This document shows positions 1-7,647 of a DNA stretch of 20,233 nt, piece by piece; position 1 is the stretch's first letter; each line of letters opens with the position of its first letter. The stretch is from Eubacterium sp. AM49-13BH. Lineage in GTDB: Bacteria > Bacillota > Clostridia > Lachnospirales > Lachnospiraceae. A program made the translations under genes and the position numbers. The notes beneath the pieces are model-generated. The model was given only the letters and a program-made list of their open reading frames with translations, was not told the DNA's origin and did no database searches. The stretch covers positions 1 through 20,233 of the forward strand of contig NZ_QSEK01000040.1 in the NCBI RefSeq assembly GCF_003464165.1. Reading direction: 5' to 3'.

Positions 1-2
1 AT

Positions 3-182
3 ATTGATTGGGATATTGATAATGATAAAGTATGTATTTCTTTTAAGAATAAAGAAATCAATAATTGTTTAAAAGAATACGCTGTAGATTACAAAAAAGA
101 CAATATATTAATTGAAAAAACAGAAACTAATTATGAATCTACACTTACAAGACTTATGCTTATAAATGACAAGCTCAGATAA
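3..182 (+). CDS. C-terminal part of an unrecognised protein (ORF-A), cut by the window edge
   Basis: The reading frame is open from the left edge of the window to a TAA at 180-182 and gives 59 residues, beginning IDWDIDND and ending RLMLINDKLR. I do not recognise the family. Its main support is a second copy at 8215-8396 in this window (ORF-B), which matches residue for residue with only small gaps at roughly half identity, including the shared WDIDN start and the LTRLMLIN near the stop. Synonymous changes between the two copies suggest that the frame was under protein-level selection. It is acidic and lysine-rich, with no membrane segment. It converges with, and slightly overlaps, the minus-strand ORF ending at 108. 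Function unknown. Confidence 0.55.
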   Translation: MDWDIDNDKVCISFKNKEINNCLKEYAVDYKKDNILIEKTETNYESTLTRLMLINDKLR

Positions 183-455
183 AAATAAATCATTGCAACA
201 GTGACCAAATTCTCGTGCAAGCGCGGATATTAACTCGTTGCTCACATAAATACAAAAATAAAATCCTGGTTTCACTTCGTATAACTTGCCATCAACCTTA
301 AGACTAACCGCACATAACGCTATACATCCACGCTTAATACGTATGCCTTTTATCCTTTCAGCTGCCTGGACAGCCATATTTCCACCATACTTTCCATCAC
401 CAGCAACCGGCTTGTTTAATATAATCTTATCTTTATCTTCGTATAATATATCCAT
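108..455 (-). pseudogene. Small ORF whose start resembles an RluA-type pseudouridine synthase
   Basis: The frame is 115 codons and starts with an ATG one base after the stop of the upstream hydrolase (TAAGATG), so translation could be coupled; there is no good separate ribosome site. Residues 1-16, MDILYEDKDKIILNKP, closely resemble the start of the RluA family of 23S rRNA/tRNA pseudouridine synthases, where the motif is (I/L)LYEDxxxxVxNKPAG. The rest does not look like that family: the HxLDxxTSG catalytic motif is absent, and the family is usually 230-320 residues long. The last 75 bases overlap the convergent ORF-A. I read it as the 5' end of an rluA-like gene joined to unrelated DNA. It may instead be a small unrelated protein. 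Confidence 0.35.
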
Positions 456-456
456 C

Positions 457-1410
457 TTAACTAATAATTCCAATACTCTTAATCCACTTTGTAAAAAGTA
501 CTTTCCACTCACCAGTCTGTGCAAAATCATCACCACAGCCATAACCATGTCCACCTGTTCTGAATATATGAAGTTCAGCACTTACCCCGGCTTTTCTTGC
601 TGCCATATAAAAGCCCACACTGTTCTCAGACAATGTTGTTCTGTCATCATCCGTTTCACATATAAATATTGGCGGCATATCCGGTCTTACAAGCTTATCC
701 GGATTATACTTATGCAGTATCTTTGCCTTACTGTCACTGATTCTCTCAAGCACCTGTTCCTCAGACATATATCTTTTGCCTGCTTCAATACAATCGTCAA
801 TACTTATAACCGGATATGAACAAACAGCAAAATCTGGTCTTGCTGATAGTTTATCATATTCATCCTTATACTTATAATCCGCATACACATCACTTTCATA
901 CGCTGTTGATAATAACGCTGCCATAAAGCCTCCTGCTGAAAAGCCCATAACGCCTATCTTAGCTTCATCTATACCGAATTCCTGCGCCCTTCCTCTTATA
1001 ACTCTCATTGCGCGCATAGCATCTATAAGTGGGACATCCTCTGCATTATCATGTTCATCTGATGGAAGTCTGCATTCAAGAACAAATGCAGCTATTCCCA
1101 TACTATTAAGCCACTTTGCAACATCTTCACCTTCAAAGTTGTATACAAGGCGTCTGAACGCACCGCCTGGAATAATCAATACTGCCGGAATCCTTTGTCT
1201 GTCTGTACTGTTACCAATACCATCAGGTATATAAGGAACAATATCCGGATCTGTAATGTTCTGCACTATATGCTTTACTCTTCCATCAGGCATATCTTCA
1301 GTGTAATATTTTCTTGTAAGCTTAAGGTTCTGCGAACCCGGAGCCCCATGCTCAAACAGTCTTATCTTGTTTACTGGTGTCTTAAACACCTCATTCTGCG
1401 TATCTGTCAT
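457..1410 (-). CDS. Alpha/beta hydrolase, BD-FAE / acetyl-esterase-like
   Basis: This is a 317-residue serine hydrolase of the alpha/beta fold, in the acetyl-xylan-esterase/BD-FAE-like group that deacetylates plant polysaccharides or small esters. Visible elements are the oxyanion-hole stretch IIPGGAF (about 79-85), the nucleophile elbow GFSAGG with Ser158, an acidic ETDDD run (252-256) likely holding the catalytic Asp, and the catalytic His in GGHGYG (His288). There is no signal peptide, so the enzyme is probably cytoplasmic and acts on imported substrate. The length is usual for the family. The start lies 2 bases after the stop of the upstream small gene, which indicates one operon. The exact substrate cannot be read from sequence. 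Confidence 0.88.
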   Translation of the reverse strand: MTDTQNEVFKTPVNKIRLFEHGAPGSQNLKLTRKYYTEDMPDGRVKHIVQNITDPDIVPYIPDGIGNSTDRQRIPAVLIIPGGAFRRLVYNFEGEDVAKWLNSMGIAAFVLECRLPSDEHDNAEDVPLIDAMRAMRVIRGRAQEFGIDEAKIGVMGFSAGGFMAALLSTAYESDVYADYKYKDEYDKLSARPDFAVCSYPVISIDDCIEAGKRYMSEEQVLERISDSKAKILHKYNPDKLVRPDMPPIFICETDDDRTTLSENSVGFYMAARKAGVSAELHIFRTGGHGYGCGDDFAQTGEWKVLFTKWIKSIGIIS

Positions 1411-1412
1411 AT

Positions 1413-1808
1413 CTACTCCTCCCTGCTCTCAAGAAACAAAAGCTTATTAGCCTGTATGCTCAGCTCATCATAATGCATAAGCATATCACTCTCATCATAT
1501 TCTTCTGAAATCACTTTATAGCCTTCAAACCTTATAAGATTCTTGAAATATTCTTCCACATCTGCTGTCTGCTTAACAACAACCTCACTGAATGCCACTC
1601 CCTCTTCTGACTCCTGAAAATCTGGTCTGTAAAGAAGCTCACCGGTAATTATATTTTCTTTATCGGCTACAAATACAGCTTTGGCATAATATTTGTTACT
1701 GTCCGTTGTCGCAAGACGTATTCTTCTTGGTGGTGCCATCGTCTTATCATTCATGGCATTCGCTTTCCTGACTTCTTCTGAATCAAAATATTCCTTTTCA
1801 ATTATCAT
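1413..1808 (-). CDS. Conserved hypothetical small protein
   Basis: A 131-residue acidic soluble protein I do not recognise. I chose the ATG giving MIIEKEYFD because AGAAGG lies 6 bases before it; an in-frame ATG ten codons upstream has no ribosome site. There are no transmembrane segments, cysteine clusters or known motifs. The middle (RRIRLATTDSNKYYAKAVFVADKENIITGELLYRP) looks like alternating beta strands, and the C-terminus looks helical. It is the first gene of a likely two- or three-gene operon with the esterase that starts 2 bases downstream, so it may be a partner or regulator of that enzyme; this is inference from position only. Confidence 0.7.
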   Translation of the reverse strand: MIIEKEYFDSEEVRKANAMNDKTMAPPRRIRLATTDSNKYYAKAVFVADKENIITGELLYRPDFQESEEGVAFSEVVVKQTADVEEYFKNLIRFEGYKVISEEYDESDMLMHYDELSIQANKLLFLESREE

Positions 1809-1930
1809 ATTTAACCTTCTTTCTGTCATATAAATCACTCATAGTTTTACAATATCCAAAACAGGACGATATATTTAAGGTTCTTATGGATATATGTTCT
1901 AAACAGGCTTTTGTATCAGGGGAAACTATT

Positions 1931-1957
1931 TTCCATTTTTTAGCCCCCAAAATGGAA
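1931..1957. terminator. Hairpin followed by T-run (possible terminator)
   Basis: A perfect 9-bp inverted repeat, TTCCATTTT and AAAATGGAA, flanks a loop with five C's. On the plus strand it is followed by TTTATTTTTC, as in an intrinsic terminator, but no plus-strand gene precedes it. The stem is A/T-rich. The surrounding 1839-2150 holds no gene I can support. Confidence 0.35.
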
Positions 1958-2152
1958 TTTATTTTTCACTTTCTTTTCCCCAGTTTTGCATTAAATAAAT
2001 TCATTTTCTTCTTTTCACCTTGCTTCTTTTTGAAAAATTATATTTCCTTTTTTATGAAGAATTTCGGAAAATTAGATTTGCGTGATACAAAGAAGTAATT
2101 GTCTACCTCAATGCTAACTCACATAGTGCTAAACGTCAATTATTTCTTACCA

Positions 2153-2293
2153 TTATATTTCATCTGGTCTGACTTCTGTTGAATTAACTTCACGCACCAT
2201 CTGCATCATATAATTTTTATTCATATCACCATTATCAGGAACTAATATAAGTTCGTGTATGCTGCTTGGTAAAACATATATCAACTGTTTCAT
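2153..2293 (-). pseudogene. C-terminal fragment of a DUF5688-family protein
   Basis: A 46-codon frame begins MKQLIYVLPSSIHE and contains MVREVNSTEV. These match the remembered C-terminal signature of DUF5688 proteins of Lachnospiraceae (YVLPSSIHExxxxPD, then MVREVNxTxV). Full members are several hundred residues, so about 85-90 percent is missing. Unusually for a fragment, a strong ribosome site (AAAGGAGG, 6 bases before the ATG) precedes it, so a short peptide may still be made. It is shorter than 60 codons and lies alone in a gene-poor spacer. The DUF assignment is from memory and the fragment status is inference. Confidence 0.55.
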
Positions 2294-2469
2294 TTGTCCT
2301 CCTTTAATTAATACCATGAAATCACCATTTCAAATTAGCCTTCTATATACAGCTTTAAAATGTGTATATGGCTCAAATTTAACTTTTTATGCTTTATATA
2401 ATTTTATGGAACATTCCTAGTTATATTAATCAGAAGTGTTCCCTATTTTTTACGATTTTTGAATATCAA

Positions 2470-2505
2470 AAAAGAGAGACATACATTACTGTACATCTCT
2501 CTTTT
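2470..2505. terminator. Bidirectional intrinsic terminator
   Basis: The stem AAAAGAGAGA / TCTCTCTTTT (10 bp) has an inner TACA/TGTA helix across a 2x2 internal loop and a TTAC tetraloop. The A-run on the left and T-run on the right let it act on either strand. It sits about 45 bases left of the phased repeats of attachment-site copy 1. A terminator stands in the same relative place beside copy 2 (8540-8564). Confidence 0.75.
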
Positions 2506-2550
2506 CTGAAATTTATTTTATCTTTGTACTTAAATCCTATTTAGAATTAC

Positions 2551-2586
2551 TACACCATTTAGTACACCATTTACTACACCAATTTA
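2551..2586. repeat. Three direct repeats TACACCATTTA, 12-bp period
   Basis: TACACCATTTA occurs at 2551 and 2563, and TACACCAATTTA at 2575, giving an exact 12-base period. The repeats lie about 12 bases left of the conserved flank of attachment-site copy 1. A different repeat (TGGTCCAG) occupies the matching place at 8590-8633. Their position and phasing suggest arm-type integrase binding sites; this is inference. Confidence 0.7.
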
Positions 2587-2598
2587 CGATAACTTGGT

Positions 2599-2684
2599 AA
2601 TCTCTCAAAGTCGCATAAACACTGTATTTTCGGCGTTTTCAAGCACTCCGATTACATTCTATCGTGGAATGTTCTAGTAATAAC
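2599..2684 (-). other. Attachment-site copy 1: detached pflB 3' end
   Basis: Two blocks are shared with the true pflB end. Bases 2599-2628 match 8687-8716 (AATCTCTCAAA, two changed bases, CGCATAAACACTGTATT). Bases 2651-2684 match 8746-8779 at 30 of 34 positions, with one mismatch in the first 25. On the minus strand the second block encodes RTFHDRM and stop, exactly the PflB C-terminus, but here it is fused in frame to a thiD fragment. Inside is an inverted repeat, ACATTC (2654-2659), 7 bp, GAATGT (2667-2672), the usual shape of a tyrosine-recombinase core. The 22 bases between the two blocks are unrelated to the 29 in copy 2. Confidence 0.7.
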
Positions 2685-3024
2685 TGTTGCAAGTGGTAAT
2701 AATCTGCTCTTTTATATGCTGATAGCATCTTCACTTATAAGTCTTGCACCACTTGTCGCCACCATAACTGGATCAACAACTATATTTCCTGCTTTATACT
2801 CTGTAAGCTTATCTGCTATTACCTGAAGCAACCATTCCTGTCTTGACAGCATCCGGATATATATCTGTAAATATACCATCCAGCTGCTCTGATAAAAACT
2901 TAGGAGATACCTCCATTATATCTGTTACACCAGTAGTGTTCTGTGCAGTCAGGGCTGTGATTGCACTCATCGCATATACACGATTAGCTGTCATTGTCTT
3001 TATATCTGCCTGTATTCCGGCACC
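2676..3024 (-). pseudogene. thiD: thiD fragment (hydroxymethylpyrimidine kinase), broken
   Basis: Minus-strand reading gives GAGIQADIKTMTANRVYAMS, then ITALTAQNTTGVTDI, then FTDIYPDAVKTGMVAS. After a frame change it gives VIADKLTEYKAGNIVVDPVM, ATSGARLISEDAIS, an in-frame TAA, and LLPLATVIT. These are hallmark stretches of ThiD, which phosphorylates HMP and HMP-P in thiamine synthesis. The N-terminal 20-odd residues and about the last 130 residues are missing. It carries a small deletion/frameshift near 2822 and a stop near 2706, so it is not functional. Its left end runs straight into the pflB tail of attachment-site copy 1, and its right end is joined to a response-regulator fragment. Confidence 0.85.
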
Positions 3025-3492
3025 TTTTTAGTCTTTATATAATCTATGAGCCCCGCCTGTTCAAGCTTTTTCCTTAATCTTGTAACATTAACAGTCAGCG
3101 TGTTATCATCAATAAAGTCATCACTTTCCCAAAGCTTCATCATAATATTATCACGCGAGACTACTTTACCTATATTCTCAAGAAGACTCTGCAGTATACG
3201 GTACTCATTCTTAGTAAGTTCAATCTTTTTCCCATTATACGTAAATGTCTGGTCATTCAGGTTAAGTATACAACCGTTATGTTCTATGGATATTCGTACT
3301 CTCTGCAAATGAATATGTCCGTCTTAGCATTGCCTGCACCTTAGCTATAAGCACATTGATATCAAAGGGCTTTACAATAAAGTCATCTCCACCCATATTA
3401 ATAGCCATAACTATGTTCATATTATCAGACATTGATGACATAAATATAACTGGCACCTTTGATATATTATACATAGACTCACCCTGCTTCAA
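3022..3492 (-). pseudogene. OmpR-type response regulator fragment (BceR-like), frameshifted
   Basis: The upstream part (3277-3492) reads as the second half of a receiver domain: SKVPVIFMSSMSDNMNIVM, then GGDDFIVKPFDINVL with the conserved Lys of the KPF motif. The first 60 or so residues, including the phospho-acceptor Asp, are missing. One extra base near 3300 shifts the frame, and the winged-helix domain continues as IEHNGCILNLNDQTFTYNGK through ELTKNEYRILQSLL to TVNVTRLRKKL. It stops at DYIKTKK, where the expected GxGY end is replaced by thiD sequence. Such regulators usually sit beside a BceS-like kinase and a peptide-antibiotic ABC exporter; none is here. Non-functional remnant. Confidence 0.85.
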
Positions 3493-3512
3493 TGTGCTTC
3501 ATTATTGTATTA

Positions 3513-4958
3513 TTATTTACAAGCTATTACGTTAAGTATATATTCATACATTCTCTTAGTTGAAGATATGCTTAAGTGTTCCTCAGTTGTATGAATATCA
3601 AAAATATCAGGCCCCATTGATATGCAGTCAAGTCCTTCTATTTTGCCTGCAAGTATACCACATTCAACACCTGCATGAATAGCCTCAATAGTTGGCTTTT
3701 TACCATACATCTGTTCAAATATCCTTACCATGTCATCACGCAGCTTAGAATCTTTCTTATATTCCCATGCTGGATATTCACCTGTAAATTCAGCATTTGC
3801 CCTGAATGCTTCACTAATGAATTTGATCTGGCTCTTAAGATTCTTTAAAGCAGCCCCTACAGAACTTCTAAGTGAGAATCTAAGACATATACCTGATTCA
3901 TCTAGTGAAATCACACCAAGATTAAGCGAAGTTTCCACAAGATTATCTATATCCTGGCTCATTCTCATTATTCCGTTAGGTAATGCCTGTATAAGTGAAA
4001 CTGCCCTTGTGCTATCTTCATATGTTACTGCCTCTGTGCTGCAGCCTTCTGATATATCTACAACACACTTTAAGTCTACATCAGATGTAGCAAACTCTTC
4101 TTTTATCTCTTTTGCTGCATTCTCAATAGCTGCTTTAACCTCTGCTGTCTTGTCTGCTGCTACAATAATCTCAGCCATACATTCTCTTGGAATAGCGTTA
4201 TCCTTTCTTCCACCGTTAAACGCTGCAAGATATACATTATTGTCTGTGATAACATCCCTTAATATTCTTGACATAAGAACATTCGCATTACCTCTGCCTT
4301 TATCTATTTCAACACCTGAATGGCCTCCTGTCAGTCCTGATAAAGTAATACTAAGCTTTGTTCCAGTAACCTTATTTTTATCAAGTTTTAGTGTAACTCT
4401 GCTACTGCAGCCACCTGCACAGCTTGCAAGCATGATTCCTTCTTCTTCACTATCCATATTAAGAAGCTTTTTGCCCTTTAACATAGATACATCTATGGAA
4501 GAAGCACCTTCCATGCCTACTTCCTCAGATACTGTACACACGAACTCAAGACGTGGATGTGCGATACTGTCGTCATCAAGTATTGCAAGTGCATAGGCAA
4601 CAGCTATTCCATCATCACCACCAAGCGTTGTTCCCTTAGCAGATATGAAATCACCATTTACCTCAAGATCCAGTCCATCCTCATCCATATTCTTATCACA
4701 ATCAGGTGTCTTCTCGCATACCATATCCATATGTCCCTGAAGTATTATAGGTGCTGCATCCTCATAACCCTTTGAGGCTTCCTTTATTATGATTACATTG
4801 TTAAGTGAATCCTGATAATATTCAAGCTTTCTTTCCTTAGCGAAATCAACAAGATAATTGCTGATTTTTTCTTCCTTATATGATGGATGTGGGATATTAC
4901 ATATATCCTCAAAAAAAGAAAATACATTTTTAGGTTCTAATTCAGATAATACTCTCAT
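3513..4958 (-). CDS. pepD: PepD, aminoacyl-histidine dipeptidase (M20 family)
   Basis: A 481-residue cytosolic di-zinc peptidase that cleaves Xaa-His and other dipeptides (beta-Ala-His dipeptidase group). Metal and catalytic elements are visible: QGHMDMVCE (His76, Asp78), LGGDDG (Asp115), SEEVGMEGA (Glu145/146), NMDSEEEG (Asp169), GGHSGVEI in the lid domain, and HTTEEH near the C-terminus. Length matches the family. AAAGGAGA precedes the ATG by 6 bases. It lies 82 bases after the PqqD-like gene and downstream of an OPT oligopeptide transporter, which makes a plausible import-and-cleave module. It is the last intact gene before the fragment cluster at 2676-3492. No terminator is evident right after it. 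Confidence 0.93.
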   Translation of the reverse strand: MRVLSELEPKNVFSFFEDICNIPHPSYKEEKISNYLVDFAKERKLEYYQDSLNNVIIIKEASKGYEDAAPIILQGHMDMVCEKTPDCDKNMDEDGLDLEVNGDFISAKGTTLGGDDGIAVAYALAILDDDSIAHPRLEFVCTVSEEVGMEGASSIDVSMLKGKKLLNMDSEEEGIMLASCAGGCSSRVTLKLDKNKVTGTKLSITLSGLTGGHSGVEIDKGRGNANVLMSRILRDVITDNNVYLAAFNGGRKDNAIPRECMAEIIVAADKTAEVKAAIENAAKEIKEEFATSDVDLKCVVDISEGCSTEAVTYEDSTRAVSLIQALPNGIMRMSQDIDNLVETSLNLGVISLDESGICLRFSLRSSVGAALKNLKSQIKFISEAFRANAEFTGEYPAWEYKKDSKLRDDMVRIFEQMYGKKPTIEAIHAGVECGILAGKIEGLDCISMGPDIFDIHTTEEHLSISSTKRMYEYILNVIACK

Positions 4959-5040
4959 AACAATGTCTCCTTTAAAATATTTATAATCTACAAATCTATT
5001 TTATTCATTTGTTTATCTGCTTATTTATTTGCCTATTTAG

Positions 5041-5394
5041 CTACTTATTTATCTTGTTCATATATACAATAAACTGATTCTTATGAAGCAGCTTTATAAA
5101 ATAACACAATCTCTCATACAGCGGCTCCGCTTTATCTCCAAAATGCTCTTTCACAAGCTGTCCTATATCATAAATACTTCTTACACCATCTATGCTATGC
5201 CATACAAATGTACCGAAATCATCTAGTTCGATGTAACTATATCTGGGCTTTCGTGCAATAAGCTGCGCTATTCTGTTAAAAATCCCCTTATTGTGTACTT
5301 TGACTTCTACATGACCTTTTTTGTTTTCCCTGCATTCGAACAACGAATTATGCTTTGGAACATAGTCTAAGTAATTATCCTTCTGCTTAGCCAT
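5041..5394 (-). CDS. PqqD-like small protein
   Basis: A 117-residue protein with a PqqD-fold look: YIELDDFGTFVWHSIDG (about residues 54-70), SIYDIGQLVKEHFG, and a C-terminal helix ending in a hydrophobic strand. PqqD proteins bind precursor peptides for radical-SAM RiPP enzymes. This variant has a basic NRIAQLIARKPRYSY stretch before the domain, as in stand-alone Firmicute versions. No radical SAM RiPP enzyme or precursor peptide is adjacent, so a RiPP role cannot be claimed. AAAGGAGAAGG lies upstream of the ATG. A terminator separates it from the OPT gene, so it is probably transcribed with pepD from its own promoter or by read-through. Confidence 0.8.
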   Translation of the reverse strand: MAKQKDNYLDYVPKHNSLFECRENKKGHVEVKVHNKGIFNRIAQLIARKPRYSYIELDDFGTFVWHSIDGVRSIYDIGQLVKEHFGDKAEPLYERLCYFIKLLHKNQFIVYMNKINK

Positions 5395-5420
5395 AAATCA
5401 AGCCTTCTCCTTTAATCCTA

Positions 5421-5455
5421 GAAAATAAAAATCTGCCGGCAAAATAACCGGCAGA
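5421..5455 (-). terminator. Intrinsic terminator after the OPT transporter
   Basis: The perfect 8-bp stem TCTGCCGG / CCGGCAGA (5432-5439 and 5448-5455) has an 8-base loop. On the minus strand it is followed by a T-rich run (TTTTTATTTTC). It begins 22 bases past the OPT stop codon. Confidence 0.9.
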
Positions 5456-5476
5456 CTCATTATAACATATTATTTA

Positions 5477-7384
5477 TTATTTTGTCTTCTTTTCTTTTTT
5501 GTTAATAAATGCTACTAATGTTGCAACAAGACATGCAAAGAATACAAGTCCTCCGATATTACCAAGATTAATAATCTTTGATATATTAATAACATCGCCA
5601 AGAGTATCTGCACCAACAGGAATAATAGCGAATACCGCTAAAAGGATACCAACCAGTCCTTCACCGGCAATAAGACCTGATGAATAAAGTATTCCCTGAT
5701 TAACCTTAGTCTTACGCTCTTCTTCTGTAATACCTTTCTTCTTATCAAAGTAAAGTCTTACAAGTCCACCAACCATAATAGGTGTACTTAAATAGATTGG
5801 AAGATAAAGTCCTACTGCAAATGGAAGCACAGGTATCTGAAGAATCTCAACTACTATTGCAATTGCAACTCCTGCAAATACAAGTGACCATGGAAGGCTG
5901 TTACCCATAACACCTTCAACAACCATCTTCATAAGAGTTGCCTGTGGTGCTGGTAATTCTGTTGAACCATAGCCCCATGCTGCATTAAGTAAATAAAGTA
6001 CTCCACCAACTGTAATAGCTGATACAGCTACACCAATAAGTTCACCAGCCTGCTGCTTGTAAGGTGTTGCACCTACTATATAACCTGTCTTTAAATCCTG
6101 TGATGTATCTCCTGCTATAGCAGCAATTATACATATTACAGAACCAATACTTATAGCCGCAACCATACCCTTCATTCCAATAGTACCTGTTGCCTTAAGA
6201 ATCGCTGATGAAATAAGAAGTGTCGCAATAGCCATACCTGATACAGGGTTATTGGAACTACCTACTAATCCAACCATACGAGATGATACTGTTGCAAAAA
6301 AGAAACCAAATATGATAATGATAATTGCACTAAGAAGATTTACAGGAATAGCTGGGATTAACCACATAATAATAGCAAGTACTCCGATTCCTAATACAAC
6401 AAACATCATAGGAATATCCTTAGTTAATCTTGATTCTACTCCATCTGCCTTCTTACCATATCCCTTAAGTGCCTGCTTAAATGTCCTTACAATAAGTGGT
6501 AATGACTTAATTAAGCTTAAAATACCACCAGCTGCAACTGCACCGGCTCCAATATAACGTACATAATTAGACCATATCTGTGATGGACTCATCTGTGAAA
6601 CTGGAATAAGTGCTGGTCCAATGATATTATCTCCACCGAATAATGCGATTAATGGCATAATCATAAACCATGCAACAGAACCACCTGCAAGAAGGTATGA
6701 TGATACCTTAGGTCCACATATATAACCAACTCCTAAAAGTGCAGGTAATACATCTGCACCTACTGCTGAACCCTTATATGGTTTAATTGTAAAATCAACC
6801 TCACTTGGGAACACCTTAAGTCCATCTGCTATAAACTTATAAACAGCAGCAATACCAAGACCTGCAAATACTGTGCCAGCCTTAGCACCACCTTCTTCAC
6901 CTGCAACTAATACCTCAGCACATGCCTGTCCTTCTGGATAAGGTAACACACCATGCTCCTGGACTATCAATGCACTACGAAGTGGAATCATGAATAATAC
7001 CCCAAGGAAACCACCAATTAATGCAATAAGCGCTATCTCAACTAAAGAAGGCATAGCTGTACCTTCCTCCTGCGCCCACATAAATAATGCTGGAAGTGTA
7101 AATATAGCACCTGCTGCAACCGATTCACCAGCAGAGCCAATAGTCTGTACCATGTTATTCTCTAATATGGAATCTCTTCTTAATATAAAGCGGATAATTC
7201 CCATTGAGATAACCGCTGCTGGTATGGATGCAGAAACTGTCATACCAACTCTAAGTCCTAAATATGCGTTAGCACCGCCAAATAATATAGCTAATAAAAC
7301 ACCTATAATAACAGATGTAACTGTTAACTCAGGCATAACCTTATCAGCTGGAATATAAGGCTTGAACTCTTTCTTTTCGTTCAT
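5477..7384 (-). CDS. OPT-family oligopeptide transporter
   Basis: About 635 residues, almost wholly hydrophobic, with roughly 14-16 membrane segments. The GGANAYLGLRVGMTVSASIP stretch near the N-terminus and GDTSQDLKTGYIVGATPYKQ in the second half are signatures of the prokaryotic OPT family (TIGR00728/00733 type), which takes up peptides or metal-peptide complexes with protons. I take MNEKKEFKP as the start: it follows a purine-rich AAGAAAGAGAGAAAGAG tract, whereas the in-frame ATG 14 codons earlier has no ribosome site and would add a basic leader. Terminated at 5421-5455. With PepD downstream it suggests peptide scavenging. Substrate specificity is not readable. Confidence 0.93.
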   Translation of the reverse strand: MNEKKEFKPYIPADKVMPELTVTSVIIGVLLAILFGGANAYLGLRVGMTVSASIPAAVISMGIIRFILRRDSILENNMVQTIGSAGESVAAGAIFTLPALFMWAQEEGTAMPSLVEIALIALIGGFLGVLFMIPLRSALIVQEHGVLPYPEGQACAEVLVAGEEGGAKAGTVFAGLGIAAVYKFIADGLKVFPSEVDFTIKPYKGSAVGADVLPALLGVGYICGPKVSSYLLAGGSVAWFMIMPLIALFGGDNIIGPALIPVSQMSPSQIWSNYVRYIGAGAVAAGGILSLIKSLPLIVRTFKQALKGYGKKADGVESRLTKDIPMMFVVLGIGVLAIIMWLIPAIPVNLLSAIIIIIFGFFFATVSSRMVGLVGSSNNPVSGMAIATLLISSAILKATGTIGMKGMVAAISIGSVICIIAAIAGDTSQDLKTGYIVGATPYKQQAGELIGVAVSAITVGGVLYLLNAAWGYGSTELPAPQATLMKMVVEGVMGNSLPWSLVFAGVAIAIVVEILQIPVLPFAVGLYLPIYLSTPIMVGGLVRLYFDKKKGITEEERKTKVNQGILYSSGLIAGEGLVGILLAVFAIIPVGADTLGDVINISKIINLGNIGGLVFFACLVATLVAFINKKEKKTK

Positions 7385-7435
7385 ACTCTTTCTCTCTTTC
7401 TTAATATTCTTATGCAAAAATCGCATATAATATAA

Positions 7436-7464
7436 TATTTATTAAAAAAATATAAAAATGTCAA
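7436..7464 (-). promoter_or_regulatory. Probable promoter of the OPT gene
   Basis: On the minus strand TTGACA (perfect -35) is followed after 17 bases by TAAATA, with further TATTAT options a little downstream, in very A/T-rich DNA. It is about 50 bases before the chosen start. The -35 is convincing and the -10 choice uncertain. Confidence 0.45.
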
Positions 7465-7533
7465 ATATCTTTCAGATATAAATTGTAAACCGTAAATAGT
7501 AAACATAGCTTTATTCCTATGCAATTCCTGCAA

Positions 7534-7647
7534 TCAGAACTTTGCAAATATATTAGTACTATTCTTAAGATTCTGGGCAATACTCTTGTTTTCTATCATT
7601 TTATTGCTGATATTGACTATATCCTCAACAAGATCCTGTGTGCTTAT
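7534..7647 (-). pseudogene. C-terminal tail of a methyl-accepting chemotaxis protein
   Basis: The minus-strand frame ends TQDLVEDIVNISNKMIENKS, then IAQNLKNSTNIFAKF and TGA. This matches the style of the final helix of Firmicute MCPs (S..L.EDI..I..K...NK.I...L...T..F). Only about 35 residues remain; there is no start codon, sensor, membrane segment or signalling hairpin tip. It is joined directly to the end of the GAF-domain fragment upstream. Family call is from memory of MCP tails. Confidence 0.5.

Noticed and set aside
1886..2098. 70-codon plus-strand ORF rich in Phe and Lys
   Set aside because: Composition follows the T-rich DNA (runs of FFF, FHFL), it covers a hairpin, has no ribosome site, and shows no domain.
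2551..2586. CRISPR-like repeat
   Set aside because: Units are 11-12 bases with no spacers and no cas genes nearby.
2500..2600. Possible integrase C-terminus reading LLHHLVHHLLHQFTITW on the plus strand
   Set aside because: The frame is created by the 12-bp repeats and runs back through a terminator; no recombinase motif is present. The repeats are better read as binding sites.
3730..4596. 288-codon plus-strand ORF
   Set aside because: Exact antisense of pepD; serine/leucine-rich composition is the mirror of the real gene's codons.
5041..5394. RiPP biosynthesis cluster based on the PqqD-like gene
   Set aside because: No radical SAM maturase, precursor peptide or exporter adjoins it; the neighbours are a peptide transporter and a dipeptidase.
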